From: Isohypsibius dastychi
Taxonomy: Eukaryota; Tardigrada; Eutardigrada; Parachela; Isohypsibiidae
Assembly (NCBI GenBank): GCA_034696485.1
Contig: JAQIWT010000672.1
Location: 1 to 16,494 of the forward strand
Reading direction: 5' to 3'
DNA: 16,494 bases
A model generated the notes under the pieces. The model saw nothing but the letters and a program-made list of their open reading frames with translations. It was not told the origin of the DNA and did not search any database. Each line of letters starts with the position of its first letter. Position 1 is the stretch's first letter. Below, piece after piece: positions 1 through 9,472 of the stretch. A program made the position numbers and the translations under genes.

Positions 1-65
1 CATTAAGTGGACCAGTCATGTATGTGGACCACTTTTTTCGGAACGACAGGGTGGTCCACTTAATG
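1..65. repeat. Short inverted repeat with 14-bp perfect arms
   Basis: Bases 1-14 (CATTAAGTGGACCA) are the exact reverse complement of bases 52-65, leaving a 37-nt loop. The core GTGGACCA occurs a second time in direct orientation at 24-31, so the motif is present three times in 65 nt. The left arm begins at the window edge and may continue beyond it. This could be the end of a foldback or MITE-type element, or a small hairpin; no function can be assigned. Confidence 0.6.
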
Positions 66-139
66 ACTTTTACTGTAATTTTAATTTATTCCTCCCAGAA
101 ATTCGTTCGATTTTAAACTCGTTTTTTGAGGAGTGGAAA

Positions 140-593
140 ATGACAATGGTTTCGTGCATTCGGCCTGTGTTCGCACCATCAAGTGTTGACAACAAAGAAG
201 CTGAGAAAATAGTCGATGAAACACCCTATGACGAGCAACCAGACTAAAAGTCGTCATTCAGAGTGGGTGATCATGCGCAAATATCTGTAGAAGAATCGAC
301 TTCTCAAAGGCCATGAATCTTATACAAAACTGCAGGAATTGAGCATTCAGATCAGCATCATCTGTATGGAATCGTGGATCAGGCTGACGAGAATGTCAAG
401 GGTTTAAGTAAAAGAACTGTCGAAGGCCGTCATCGAAGATGAAAAAAACACCAGTCGATCTGTCAGAATGCATGACACCACCCCCAATACGTCCACTCAA
501 TGTCAAACAAGCAGTGTCATTGGCAAGAACGTTAAAAAACTACATCCATTGGAAGAGGAAATTTTGAGACTGACGCCGCCGCAATATCAATAA
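140..593 (+). pseudogene. Maverick/Polinton-type integrase, C-terminal relic
   Basis: Frame 2 runs from the ATG at 140 to about 443 with in-frame stops at 245 and 308; the signal then moves to frame 3, reading to the TAA at 591. Visible pieces are FRVGDHAQISVEES, then YGIVDQADENVKG, then ELSKAVIEDEKN. Their order and spacing match what I know of the SH3-like tail of Polinton-type integrases (F-K-V-G-D-x-V-R-I-S, then Y-x-L-x-D-x-x-G-E-x-I-x-G, then E-L-Q-K-V). The family enzyme inserts double-stranded DNA elements into the host genome. The catalytic DDE core is not present, so only the tail survives, or the rest lies left of the window. Stops and the frame change make it non-functional. A Gypsy integrase tail is the main alternative. 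Confidence 0.45.
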
Positions 594-794
594 TTATTTG
601 AGTTATAGGAAGAAATTGACTGGCCAAAAACCACAGAAGAAAAGTCAATTTTTATTTTCTCTTTTTAAGAAAGAAAAATATCACTTGAGAATCGGAAGAA
701 TTGTGTGATCAGAATCGATGATCAGAGTGACATTGTGGCAGGACTTTTTTGTTTTCGGAGAAAAAAATCACTTTGGGAACTGCAGGAATTGAGC
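328..794 (+). repeat. 17-bp direct repeat, two copies 450 bp apart
   Basis: The string AACTGCAGGAATTGAGC occurs at 328-344, inside the integrase relic, and again at 778-794. A 17-bp exact match is unlikely by chance in a window this size. The flanking bases match only loosely, so this may be an old partial duplication of the integrase tail. The 705-965 stretch holding the second copy is an open frame of 86 codons without recognisable domains and I do not call it a gene. Confidence 0.5.
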
Positions 795-930
795 GGTGAA
801 ATACACACTCATCTAAACTCGAAAACAGTCATTAGCGGGGGCCACTCAGTTTTGTCCAACTCTATTAAAATCTTGTTGAATATGGCTTTGTGGAGGACTT
901 TTCGTGGTTCCCTGTATTCGAACAATCTTC

Positions 931-1037
931 GTTACAGTTCTCCTAGATATTCTCTAGCAAACTAAGCCCCGCCTCACATGTTGAGCCTATGGGAGGCGGG
1001 GCTTGGTTTGCCAGAGAATATCTGGGAGAATTGTAGC
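931..1037. repeat. Long hairpin with 45-bp arms (foldback element or hairpin RNA)
   Basis: Bases 931-975 pair with 993-1037 around a 17-nt loop. Forty of 45 positions are Watson-Crick pairs. The other five differences are all transitions; in a plus-strand transcript four would be G-U wobbles (932, 937, 944, 963) and one an A-C mismatch (956). The loop-proximal part is GC-rich (AGCCCCGCCTC), the outer part AT-rich. It could be a small foldback transposon or a transcribed hairpin feeding small-RNA pathways; the sequence alone cannot decide. No clear target-site duplication flanks it. Confidence 0.8.
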
Positions 1038-2160
1038 AATGACAAGCTCAAAAGCTCTCTCACGTACACATGATACCAATCCTTTCTATCTACAAAACAA
1101 CAAAAGTGGTGATCGCGATGTGCCTGTATTTGTAGAAAATAGCCGTTAAGAAAGTAACTCCAATAGCTCTGCCTGGCTGATCCCTCTTCTATCCACTGGT
1201 GACATCCATGACGGTGTCACATAGCATGTCATGGCATTAAGGAGGAATGAAATGCATGTGAACAGAATATGCGTGGTTTTCTCTTCTTCCATGACAGACC
1301 AGTTTATTCAGACCATCTTCTTCGCACGTGCTGGTAAAATGGTAAAAATAGTTTCGACTCAGGAAAAGAATCTGAATAATTTTGTGTCATATTTCGTTTT
1401 TTTCCAATCAGAGTTTCATTCGAAGGAACATGGCGTTCGGGAATTTTATGCACGAGGGTGCTCTAAGATGGTAGGAACCAAAATTCTGCTTCGTTGGAGC
1501 ACAGCTGGGAGCAGAATCACATGAGAATTTTCCCCTGAAAAACTGCCGCAGTTATCGCTAGGTGAGGATGGTGAAGGTTCGAGCTTAAGTATATTCAACA
1601 ATATTTGGTAATAGTATTTGGTTAAAGTACTATTATCAATATTCATCAAAATATATCAATATTATTCATTTATCAATATTTTCATTAATATTTCACCATA
1701 TTTGGAATTTAAGTATGCAATGCAATGTCTCAAACATTCTGAGCAGCATACCTTCGAAAATATCGTAGACTTAATCGCACTGGGCTAAATGAAGAATGTG
1801 CGTCAAAAGAAAGAAACTCGTTGTAAAAGCTCGTTTATTCGTTCATCATGTTTCATACACAATTAAATTTTTTTACACTCACGTTTCGACATGTGATCTT
1901 ACCATAAAATTTGAGAGCGGCGCATTTTCCGGCAAAGTAGTGGATGGCGAGTCCTTTTGCAGTTGTGAAATACAAATTGCATCTCGTTGTCCCACCCATT
2001 AATTAAAATGAACATTTGAACTCTTCGCCGATTCGGGGCATAATATCGACCCGTCAAATTCCTGGCTGTGGGACATCCGGTGTGATTTCACGCTGCGGTT
2101 CCCTGGTGGGACTTATTGTTCGGCCATTATTTGGAACTGCACGAGTTAGCAGGCAGCAAA
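1038..2160. other. No recognisable gene; AT-rich patch
   Basis: I see no coding similarity on either strand here. The open frames at 1231-1524 and 1796-2002 have no domain, motif or signal I can name. Around 1600-1700 the DNA is very AT-rich and carries three copies of TATCAATATT at 1634-1643, 1654-1663 and 1671-1680, a simple repeat patch. Confidence 0.6.
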
Positions 2161-2640
2161 ATGGAACAAAACTGCGAAAGTTCACGCAATAGAATGTCTG
2201 TTTGTGAAATCGCTGACTTGGACGATCCTAAAGCTAAACTTGAGAAGATACGCAAAAACCTGCGCATATAAGATGTAAAAGACTAGTGTTTAAGAAAGAT
2301 CAGACAAGAGGAGGGAAAAGTCGTTAGGTTTATTGAAAGACTGAAAAGTAAAATTGAAATGACCAGGGAATTCATCGGATTCATTCTGATGCGACGGACA
2401 GCGCTGGCCATATTACCGTGAGTGACTAACAGTGACCCAAGACGACCACCGGAACTGTCACGAATTATTCTGACATTAAATAAACCACCAAATTATTCGG
2501 CTTGGATTTCATGGGAAAATGCCATTGATTCAGATAATCAAACCGGGCACGACACGTCAAGAGGAAATAACGGCGCAATGAGATCAATCGGCGAAAGTGA
2601 ATGTTTTGTATCAATTAATTCAACGGAAAGTCCCAACTAG
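2161..2640 (+). pseudogene. Possible retroelement gag-like relic
   Basis: One frame reads from the ATG at 2161 through 2640 with internal stops at 2269, 2284 and 2419. The piece between 2287 and 2418 is charged and helical in character, including GKVVRFIERLKSKIEM, which resembles the helical part of Gypsy gag proteins. The later part (2422-2640) is polar and unremarkable. No zinc knuckle is visible. The strand is opposite to the adjacent RT relic, so it would belong to another element. The assignment is weak, and an unrelated open stretch is nearly as likely. Confidence 0.2.
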
Positions 2641-2688
2641 GAATAAGCATTCGTCTGTACTTGCAGACATGTTAACGAATGTATAATG

Positions 2689-3268
2689 TCAGCCATGTGA
2701 GCGGAGACGCTCCATGTGGGACGCAAAGTCTGCCAAAGTTATCGACATACCATCAACAAAGACGCAACAATGTTTATACAGTATTTCAGATAAGATTATG
2801 TTCATTATTGGTTTAAAAATGGACGGAGCCGTGCTGATCAGAGATTGGAGCACTTTGTATCGATAGGTCCCTGATGTAGCGGTCACGGTCAGAGGGTCTC
2901 GGCAGTTCTCGTTGATTGTGACCTGATAAAATACCTGTCGCGATGCGATTGTCGTAAGGAATTTACCCCCTTCCATGGCGCCAAAGTTGTCGACAACATT
3001 TGGCAGTGGGTAACGTATGGTCCTGATCTCCTGATTATGTTTGCATGAATACACGACAATACGGACCAATACGTTCGGTTTCTTGCAACAACTGATTGGA
3101 GATCGCCATTTGCTCCGACTGGATCCGAGAATCTTTTCGGCGACCAGCTAATCGACATTCTCCTGTTCTGCGTCGCGCTTTCTCTTTGAAATGCGTCGTA
3201 GTGTCTGCCAGGCAGGTTCGTTGGACATTCAGTGCCATTCGGGCATTCACCGGTCGGCCAAAGGTCAC
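2689..3268 (-). pseudogene. pol: Ty3/Gypsy reverse transcriptase relic (minus strand)
   Basis: Reading leftward from 3268, one frame carries THFKEKARRR and AISNQLLQETERI, the area that precedes the RT fingers. From 3069 another frame continues with TIRYPLPNV, then FLTTIASRQVFYQV, TSGTYRYKVL, APSIFKPIMNIIL and CCVFVDGM. This is the standard Ty3/Gypsy RT order (YPLP, LDLxxGYYQ, tSGtYxxxvlPFGl, P-x-x-F-x-x-x-M, YVDD). Such enzymes copy element RNA to DNA in cytoplasmic particles. Two catalytic aspartates are gone: the first motif reads TTIAS (codon 2944-2946), and the FVDD box reads FVDG (codon 2749-2751). One frameshift lies near 3070, and the frame stops at 2689. RNase H and integrase are not found below it. 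Gene identity is firm, and loss of function is certain. Confidence 0.85.
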
Positions 3269-3310
3269 CGTACCCCATTAGTACCTTTTCCACCTTTTGT
3301 GCAAGTTTAA

Positions 3311-3541
3311 TTACCTTTGGATTTCCTCAGCATCAAAAGTGGTGTAGTCAGGTTTATAGGGCATGTCAGTGACTTTTCCTGCTGTGACGAGCAGTAGTGC
3401 TTCTTCCAATGCTTTTTGCTCAACCCTATCGCTTGTGAAGAGGGAATGGTGGACACGTTCATGGTCGTGGTGAGTTTTGTAGACGCTAGTGTAAGAGGAA
3501 CATATTGGCTCTCGACAGTGCAGAGCGGAGTCCGCGTTCAC
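3311..3541 (-). pseudogene. Gypsy protease-RT linker remnant (minus strand)
   Basis: A 76-codon open stretch lies between the protease and RT relics on the same strand. It has FTSDRVEQKALEEALLL, which resembles the helical linker that usually precedes RT in Gypsy polyproteins, followed by KPDYTTFDAEEIQR and a stop. The position in the element supports the call more than the sequence does. It is separated from both neighbours by stops and frame changes. Confidence 0.4.
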
Positions 3542-3656
3542 CTTTCTTATAAAGAATGTAAAATGGTGTCTGAGCTAGTCGTTCTTGTTCACCAACAGAG
3601 CTCCGCACTGACATGAATAATTTAACTACTTCGACTGCTTCAATCGCGTAGCTAAG

Positions 3657-3990
3657 TTACGGATTTCCTGGTTCGCGAAGAAACCACGTACTGTCCGAGT
3701 ATCTCAGAATGAAATCAAAACCCAATGGCATTATCTCAAAGATTTTGTATTCTATTCGTAGGATAACATCGGAGGTGGTGACAAACAGGTTGATTGACTC
3801 AATTGTGGTAACAGAATGTCCACTTGCTGCTTCTTCCACCGTGATGTCGCGGTGGTCCATGTCGTCTTGCCGTTTGAGTTGCTTTTTAGTATGAAAAGAA
3901 ACTGCTAGACGGAGGATCCAGTGTCTAGTAAAGCGTTGGATTCGAAATCTTCAGCGCGCGGCGATGGAGTGGCGCTTCCGTCTGGCATGC
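3657..3990 (-). pseudogene. Retropepsin (aspartic protease) relic of the minus-strand Gypsy element
   Basis: Reading leftward, the frame shows MPDGSATPSPRAEDF, then SNALLDTGSSV with the catalytic Asp codon at 3923-3925, and an in-frame stop three bases after the V codon's end. After a frameshift the C-terminal half continues from 3860 to 3657 and contains IFEIMPLGFDFIL, matching the hydrophobic end of retropepsins (consensus D-x-I-L-G). The family cleaves the Gag-Pol polyprotein during particle maturation and works as a dimer. A stop, at least one frameshift and loss of the G after FIL show that it is dead. Upstream on this strand (about 4440-4000) there is Pro/Ser/Thr-rich potential coding text that could be the end of gag, without a visible zinc knuckle. 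Confidence 0.65.
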
Positions 3991-3999
3991 GTGTACAAA

Positions 4000-5560
4000 A
4001 GGCCACGAGCTTCGATAGACTCATCTTCTGAGACCACCACTTCGTTTGGTCGAAACTTCATGAAATGCGGTCCTCCACCATCGAAACAATACGGCGTTGG
4101 TTTATTTCCGGTATTTCGATTGTTCTGCTTGTCCGGTTCACAAGTTGTAGATGGCGTAGTGAAAATGTCGATATTTTCTTCTGATTTGTCCCCGAAGAAT
4201 GGTAACTATGCCGCAGATGGACCTGCTAGATGGTTGGCCTGGACGATAGCGTTGGATGAGTCGACTGTGTTGTGGTGCTCATCTTCTTGATAATGACAAG
4301 TGTTTGACTTGGGACTTCAACTAATGATGGTGGCAGTGGCTGTGGTGGTTTTGCGGTGGCGGTGACGATTGACTTCGTCGGCACCGTGACAGTGAGCGTA
4401 TCCACTCTGGTTAGACAGTGCAGTATGTTGCTCCTTGCGACTTAGTGTGTCCTGTATCAACTCAGTGGTTTTCGCAAGGCAGGATTTATCTCTCCGTTGA
4501 GATAACCATTAGTTGAAAAACAGAGCAAAGCTGTCGTCCCGAGGAAATTAGATGTACCATGAACCCTGACTATCTCCGGCTATCCTCTACATGCAAAGCG
4601 ACTACTTATGACGGTCAACGGTCGAGCTCTGTACAGGGAACCAAGCAATTACACCAGGATCCCTTTCACGCCAAATCGCTCCCAACAAAATCACTAGTTT
4701 TCTATGAAAACAGAGAGGGGACTAGAGGTTAAGAATTAAGGATAGCCGCAATGGTTGTCAACAAGCGTAAGTAAGGTTCTTCTGATTGATGAGATGCAGA
4801 TATTTTTCGACATCTAATCTACGTTCTCCGTCTGCCTTCATGGGAGTGGGATATAAAAGATTTTGTTGTGTGTGATTCAATGGCTTTTGTTGCATGTGCC
4901 TTGTTCTCTCTTCTGAGCTCGACCGCTGACCTTAGTGAGAGAGAAGTCGTCTTGCATGGAACAGGAAAGCCGGAGATATTTACCGTTCATGGTACAACTC
5001 CTGTACTACCTCGTGACCACTCCTGAGTAGTACCTGGTATCTAGTCCAGCTGCATGGCCGCAAACTGCCTTTGCAAACTACGACTATTTTGGGACAACTT
5101 TGTAAGATAATTCGAGAACGCAGCGAACTGAGAGAGGTTTCGAATGAAACTTCATTAGACTGAATGTTCGTACATAACAACAAGCACAGCAACGTGAACA
5201 GCTAAATAACAGTACTCGAATTACCGGGTTACTGAGATGAGATGTCACACATAAACAGGTAGTGAACTTAGGCCAGAGATTAGCGAGAAAGATAATCTCA
5301 AGCGGATGAGTTCACAGATGAAGTCAGTTGTCAGCGGGTCATCAGGTCACTTTTAGCCGAGCCGGATGATGTATGTTATGCTCTACATGCCACCAGCCTC
5401 TATGAGCACAAAACTGTTTCCTACCGACCAAATCAATTCGCGTTGCCAGCACCAAATGCACCGACCAGTACAGCCGTGCAGTATATGAGTGTACAGGACC
5501 AACCTTACGTCTTCATAGCCATGTCGCCTATCTCGGCAGACCATCAAAAACTGGGCAGCC
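4000..5560. other. Element-flanking DNA without a clear gene; one TATA-like motif
   Basis: Nothing here can be named with confidence. 4000-4440 may be the degraded gag end of the minus-strand element. At 4852-4858 there is TATAAAA on the plus strand, with TTCAATG starting 23 bases later (its second A 27 bases after the TATA start), a possible promoter arrangement upstream of the plus-strand Gypsy relic. It shows no similarity to the candidate LTR at 10836-11403, so the two are not the two LTRs of one element. Between 4886 and 5560 I looked for a gag zinc knuckle in all plus frames and saw none. Confidence 0.4.
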
Positions 5561-5563
5561 GGA

Positions 5564-5883
5564 ATGGGGACGTTTTTCAGAGTTACTGAGCTCGTAAAAA
5601 AGCCACGAGTTGCGGGTGCTCAAAAGCGTAATTCTTTCATTATTGGACAACATTGTGTGGTGATTATTGATAGTGGATCGAGCGTCAGCCCCATATCTTC
5701 GAGGCTTGTTTTGCAGTCGGGACTGCGTCTTACCAAGTGGAGTCGCCCAGTGGTTACTGGCTACCAGTTTCGATACCGTATGCTGGTACGGTTACTATTG
5801 AGATGTTAGGAGTACACATAACCGGAAGTTGTGGTGTCATTGATGTATTATAATATAACGGTTAACTCGGAATGGATATTCTG
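5564..5883 (+). pseudogene. Retropepsin relic of the plus-strand Ty3/Gypsy element
   Basis: The frame from 5564 carries VVIIDSGSSVSPIS, with the catalytic Asp codon at 5669-5671 (D-S-G rather than the more common D-T-G). The similarity then moves to the next frame near 5768, giving IPYAGTVTIEMLGVHI and, after two stops, LGMDIL at 5866-5883. These are the flap region and the conserved I-L-G-M-x-x-L end of a Gypsy retropepsin, so the domain is covered from active site to C-terminus. It would have processed the Gag-Pol polyprotein. The frameshift and two stops make it inactive. It lies upstream of an RT on the same strand, as expected for a Gypsy pol gene. Confidence 0.75.
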
Positions 5884-6284
5884 AATTAGACAAGTTTTAA
5901 TACCGAATTCGAGAAGTCTGAATTGGGATTCGAATAGTAACGCTCGAAGCGGAATAAGCAGTTGTCCCACCTGGGAAATGTCGAACTGGAGTCCCTAACG
6001 CTATTGCCATCGCGCCAGATCAGCCGGGATCGGGATTTGAACACTCGGTAGCACCAGGTGCGCCTGGATCAGTCCAGTTGGGTGCTGAATGACGCACATC
6101 TAGTTTGAACGACTCACCCATGGTGGAGCATGGTGCTTCTGGAAGACATCGAAGCTCTGTTATGCAGGCCCGGCGACGTGATCACCTCAAGTCCTGAGTT
6201 CGCCGTGTTGGTTGAATCAGATAAAATGGATGATACAATGGAGTTGTGGTTCACTTAAAAACAAAATTCTTCATTGAAAGGATG

Positions 6285-7110
6285 AGCGGATACGCTATGT
6301 GGAAGTTTTTGGACATCGCTTATCATCTGGATCCCGAGCAGAAGAGACGTTTAGGAATAAGCAAAGAAATACGCCGGTGCGTTCCAGAGTAGAGATCAGA
6401 AACTGGGTTGATGCGTTGACGGACGCATGTCATCGATGCTGCTGACGCCGTCCCTGTTCGCCAGAAGCTATGTCAATTTCCGTCGCGGAATGAAGAAGAA
6501 ATCAATAAACAAATTCAAGAGATGCTGGAGATTGGACGTCATTTCTCCATGCTTGAATCCAGATTGGACATGTAATGTGCTGGTAGCAACGGAAAGTGAT
6601 TGAAGCTGCCAAATTGCGATTTACTCTCGCGACCTCAACAAGATAACAGTCAAAGAGCTTTATTGCATTGGGAACATTCCAAATCCCTGAATTCAGTGTA
6701 TGGCAGTGATACTTGTACCGCACTAGACATCTCATGGGGATACTGGAATATTGAGGTGGAGGAAAGTGATCGTCCCAAGACCACCTTTTGCGCGGTGGTT
6801 GAACTGCCAGTCGAAACCACGGAACTGCAGCTGTCGAGATGATCGTTTGCTCTAAGCGATTGTGACGCCGAGGTGTAGAGCTTCGACGGTGAGATCCGTC
6901 GTGGTCGGTCAAGAATTCAACAGGTTTCCGCCGTGCTCAACGGGCGGAGTTGACCAGCCAGTTTCCATCAACATCATCTTATATCCCTGTTTCGAAATCT
7001 TCTCTGTGTCTGGCATACTCTCTTCGCGGAAAATGCCAGGGACGTATACCAATGAAGTGGCAAAGGTCACCACTGGCACCAGGTCTGTGCGAACCGAGGC
7101 GCCCACTGTC
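6285..7110 (+). pseudogene. pol: Ty3/Gypsy reverse transcriptase relic (plus strand) with linker
   Basis: The linker shows AYHLDPEQKRRLG (about 6318-6356). From about 6426 follow DAVPVRQKLCQFPS and EINKQIQEMLEIG, then in the next frame VISPCLNPDW, SRDLNKITVKEL and NIPNP, and back in the third frame TALDISWGYWNIEV and DRPKTTFCA to about 6800. This is the canonical Gypsy order (H-x-I-x-T-x-D-x-x-P-x-R-Q, the E-I-x-x-M-L-x-x-G-V-I helix, D-x-x-x-L-N-x-x-T, L-D-x-x-x-G-Y-W). The first catalytic Asp is kept (codon 6726-6728), but no YxDD box is found and the text degrades after 6800. A weak match to the post-RT connection (GILSSRKMPG, EVAKV) runs to about 7110. At least three frame changes and several stops are present. 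RNase H and integrase are missing. Confidence 0.85.
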
Positions 7111-7591
7111 CGGCGCCTGCGGCAAAAAAGAGACAATATTGTACTAACCATTCCACACGGTGTGGCAACGAGGTCGCCGACGACGATGTGAGGCTCGTGA
7201 GAAGAATCAGTCTGGAAAATCATCTAACTGTACGCAATTCAGCCGGCTCGAAAACAAAACTGTATTTCGGTTGAATGAGTTGTCCTCACACCGGATAATT
7301 AAGTAGCGCGGAACATGGTCTGGCCTTTGTTCAAAATTCAGGAACGGTAGGCTGTAGAAAGTGGACTGCAATTGAAAAAAATGGTTGCATATTTTCATAA
7401 TTGGAAAACGACGTTATAGCAGGTCGTATCCTCTGAACTGCAGGTAATTCGATCGGAAACCAACAGAGTCCCACTGCTTCGCATGTAACCGCTGCCAACC
7501 AGACAAGTGTCACAGATTTCCAGGACAACAAAACTTCAGGAAAGAAAGATGATCCTGTACAGGAAGCAAAACTAATGGAGTTTATGCCTGA
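7111..7591. other. No recognisable gene between RT relic and coiled-coil relic
   Basis: This is where RNase H and integrase would sit in an intact Gypsy element. I see neither the integrase HHCC zinc finger nor a DDE pattern on either strand. Open frames on both strands here have no domain I can name. Internal deletion or very deep decay is the simplest reading. Confidence 0.5.
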
Positions 7592-8180
7592 CTCGTTCGG
7601 GAAACAGAGCTCAAACTTCAACGTCTGCTCCTGGAGAATAAAACGCGGCAAGTCTGTCACTGTGCCCAGGATTTCTTAGCTGACGGAGTTAACTGGTACC
7701 GACGACGATGTCAGGAGTTAAAGGCGGCGCAACGTAGAAACGAAAGGCAAGAATCGAGGAACTGATCAATTTTGATAACAACGTAGAAACGTTTTTCACG
7801 CCGTGAATCGAACGGATTAAGCGCGCAGAAGCCGTGCTGGACGGAGTCGACAAAGAGATGAATGAACTGGATATTCGAACTCGTGGATTGAATGGCGGAT
7901 TTAGCAAGACCTTCAGGGTGATTGCGAGAAATATATGCAGGAGGGAACTTTGGAGGCCTGGGAAAGAACCGCTTTTCCGGTGCTCTATCGATCTGAACAG
8001 CGTGGCAGTGACAGCAACAGTCCAGCGAACAGCCTCACCTTGGCATCTAACTCATCCGGTAATGTTCCAAGCACCAGCAGGAAACGAACTCATAATACAT
8101 CGGGAATCAGACCTGACATTCTTGCACGGGGTGAACAAAGGAGTGTACGTCCTATGTTCACAAAGACGAACTGGAGATAA
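7592..8180 (+). pseudogene. Unidentified coiled-coil and Ser/Asn-rich protein relic
   Basis: Three frames give successive protein-like pieces. The first (7592-7765) has KLQRLLLENKTRQ and NWYRRRCQELKAAQRRNER, strongly helical. The second (about 7720 to 7930, stop at 7804) has ARIEELINFDNNVETFF and IKRAEAVLDGVDKEMNELD, again coiled-coil. The third (7935-8180) has EGTLEAWERTAFPVLY followed by a Ser/Asn-rich and then basic tail ending at 8180, 19 nt before the envelope start codon. I do not recognise the family. Position suggests a retroelement structural protein (gag-like) or the tail of pol preceding env. Stops and frameshifts show decay. Confidence 0.4.
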
Positions 8181-8199
8181 CACATCTACGCGATCAAAG

Positions 8200-9323
8200 A
8201 TGTTGACTACCGTACTCATGACCTGCACACTGATGGGATTGGTGGCCAGTTCATTTGGGCATACAATGACCGCCTGCGACTGTGACAAGATTCAACGATT
8301 GAGAGCGGTGAACGTCACTTCGTTTGACTCTTGCAGTCTCCAGAGACCGGCTCAATTTCTCGCAGTGACTTACACTGTTTTCCAGCAGAAAGGCGAATTT
8401 CGAGCGTTCAAGGGTTACGCCTGCAAAACCTGGATCAGGCAGTGAATCGGCATGAGTTCTTCATCGGCTAACGACACTACTCAACATGAAGAGAAGTTGA
8501 CTGCTGGACGATGGTCACGACAGCGATGCGGAAGGAATAAGATGCGAAAAGAAGGAAACACCTGGCGTTTTGAAAGATTCTGAACCAAACAAACTCTTGG
8601 TGGTCCATGAGTTTCCGCAGATTATTTACGAAGAGGTACAACTACAGCAACAAAAAGAAGGAGATGCTTTCAGTTCCGTTACAGGGAAGATCGCCGATAC
8701 GGAAACCGTAGCATTCGCAGTAAGATCATCCGTAACAACCGTCTGGACTCCGCCAGACACAGATAAATGGAAAGGATTTAGAGAAAAATGCGATGTTCAA
8801 GAAATCTATAAAGGATATGGTAAACTTTTTTCGAAGAAGATGTTCGTCGTATTTTGGATTCGACTGAGTTAGTGGGCTTTATGCTTAACCTCTGAAACAT
8901 CTATGTCTTGCTGTTGCAAAGTGGACGATCGTCAACGATGCGAATATTTTCATTGATTTCAATGACTATATACACAGCAGCACCCAACTCCTCGCCAGAA
9001 TTAGGCCGCCGTTCCACGCACCTCTACGACTTTATCCCACCACGCCAAATATATTACATTACCAATAATTCTTGGAGACGAATAATGACAACATAAGCGA
9101 TCTTGCCGAAGAAATCACGACCTTTGATTGCCGCCAAGACCAGGGACGCATGGAGCGCGCGCTGCTATTGAGTAGGATAAGTTCTGTTTCAGCAGCACAA
9201 GCGCCAGGTCTGAAAGAGTGTCATCACATTCAGGACCTCGGGGAGACGGGAGTTCTGTGTAAATGCAAGCCGGTGCAAGCGACCGTTGTATACAGTGCAT
9301 TGGGAATCGGAAAAAAGAAGTGA
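8200..9323 (+). pseudogene. Envelope-like glycoprotein relic (chuvirus/retroelement env type), broken
   Basis: The ATG at 8200 opens with a hydrophobic signal peptide (LTTVLMTCTLMGLVASS) and then ACDCDKI, an N-V-T glycosylation site, DSC and GYACK, up to a TGA at 8443. Further pieces follow in other frames: 8507-8872 (EGIRCEKKE, VTTVWTPPD), 8889-9065 (ANIFIDFNDYI) and 9069-9323 (LKECHHI, CKCKPVQATVV). The early A-x-D-C motif, spaced cysteines and late C-x-P-V motif resemble the ectodomain of envelope proteins shared by chuvirus-like viruses and some invertebrate BEL/Pao and Gypsy elements; this is from memory of the family pattern. Such proteins mediate membrane fusion. Breaks include stops at 8443, 8870 and 9066, plus at least two frameshifts. 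No fusion-peptide or transmembrane segment is visible, so the C-terminal half is absent. Whether it belonged to the upstream Gypsy relic is uncertain. Confidence 0.5.
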
Positions 9324-9472
9324 CCCCGGGACGCCGCGAAGATTGAACGTATAGAAAAGTGGAGAAGAAACTACTGAACCGTGACGTTCCGTATCGCGAT
9401 GTCTTGCTTAGTTAGATGTTCAACAGCAGGGAAAGTTAGTCATGCCGCTGGATGCTGAGGAACCATTCATTT

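Noticed and set aside
2889-3293. 134-codon minus-strand open frame beginning MEKVLMGYG
   Set aside because: It is a different frame over the RT relic; the RT motifs are in the other two frames, so this is a shadow.
3964-4290. 108-codon plus-strand open frame
   Set aside because: It is antisense to the likely gag-protease part of the minus-strand Gypsy relic and has no motif of its own.
4849-4885. TATAAAA with a possible initiator as the 5' LTR promoter of the plus-strand Gypsy relic
   Set aside because: It shows no similarity to the candidate LTR at 10836-11403 and no paired LTR ends or primer-binding site could be identified, so it is mentioned only as a motif.
6502-6912. 136-codon minus-strand open frame
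   Set aside because: It is antisense to the plus-strand RT relic and shows no domain.
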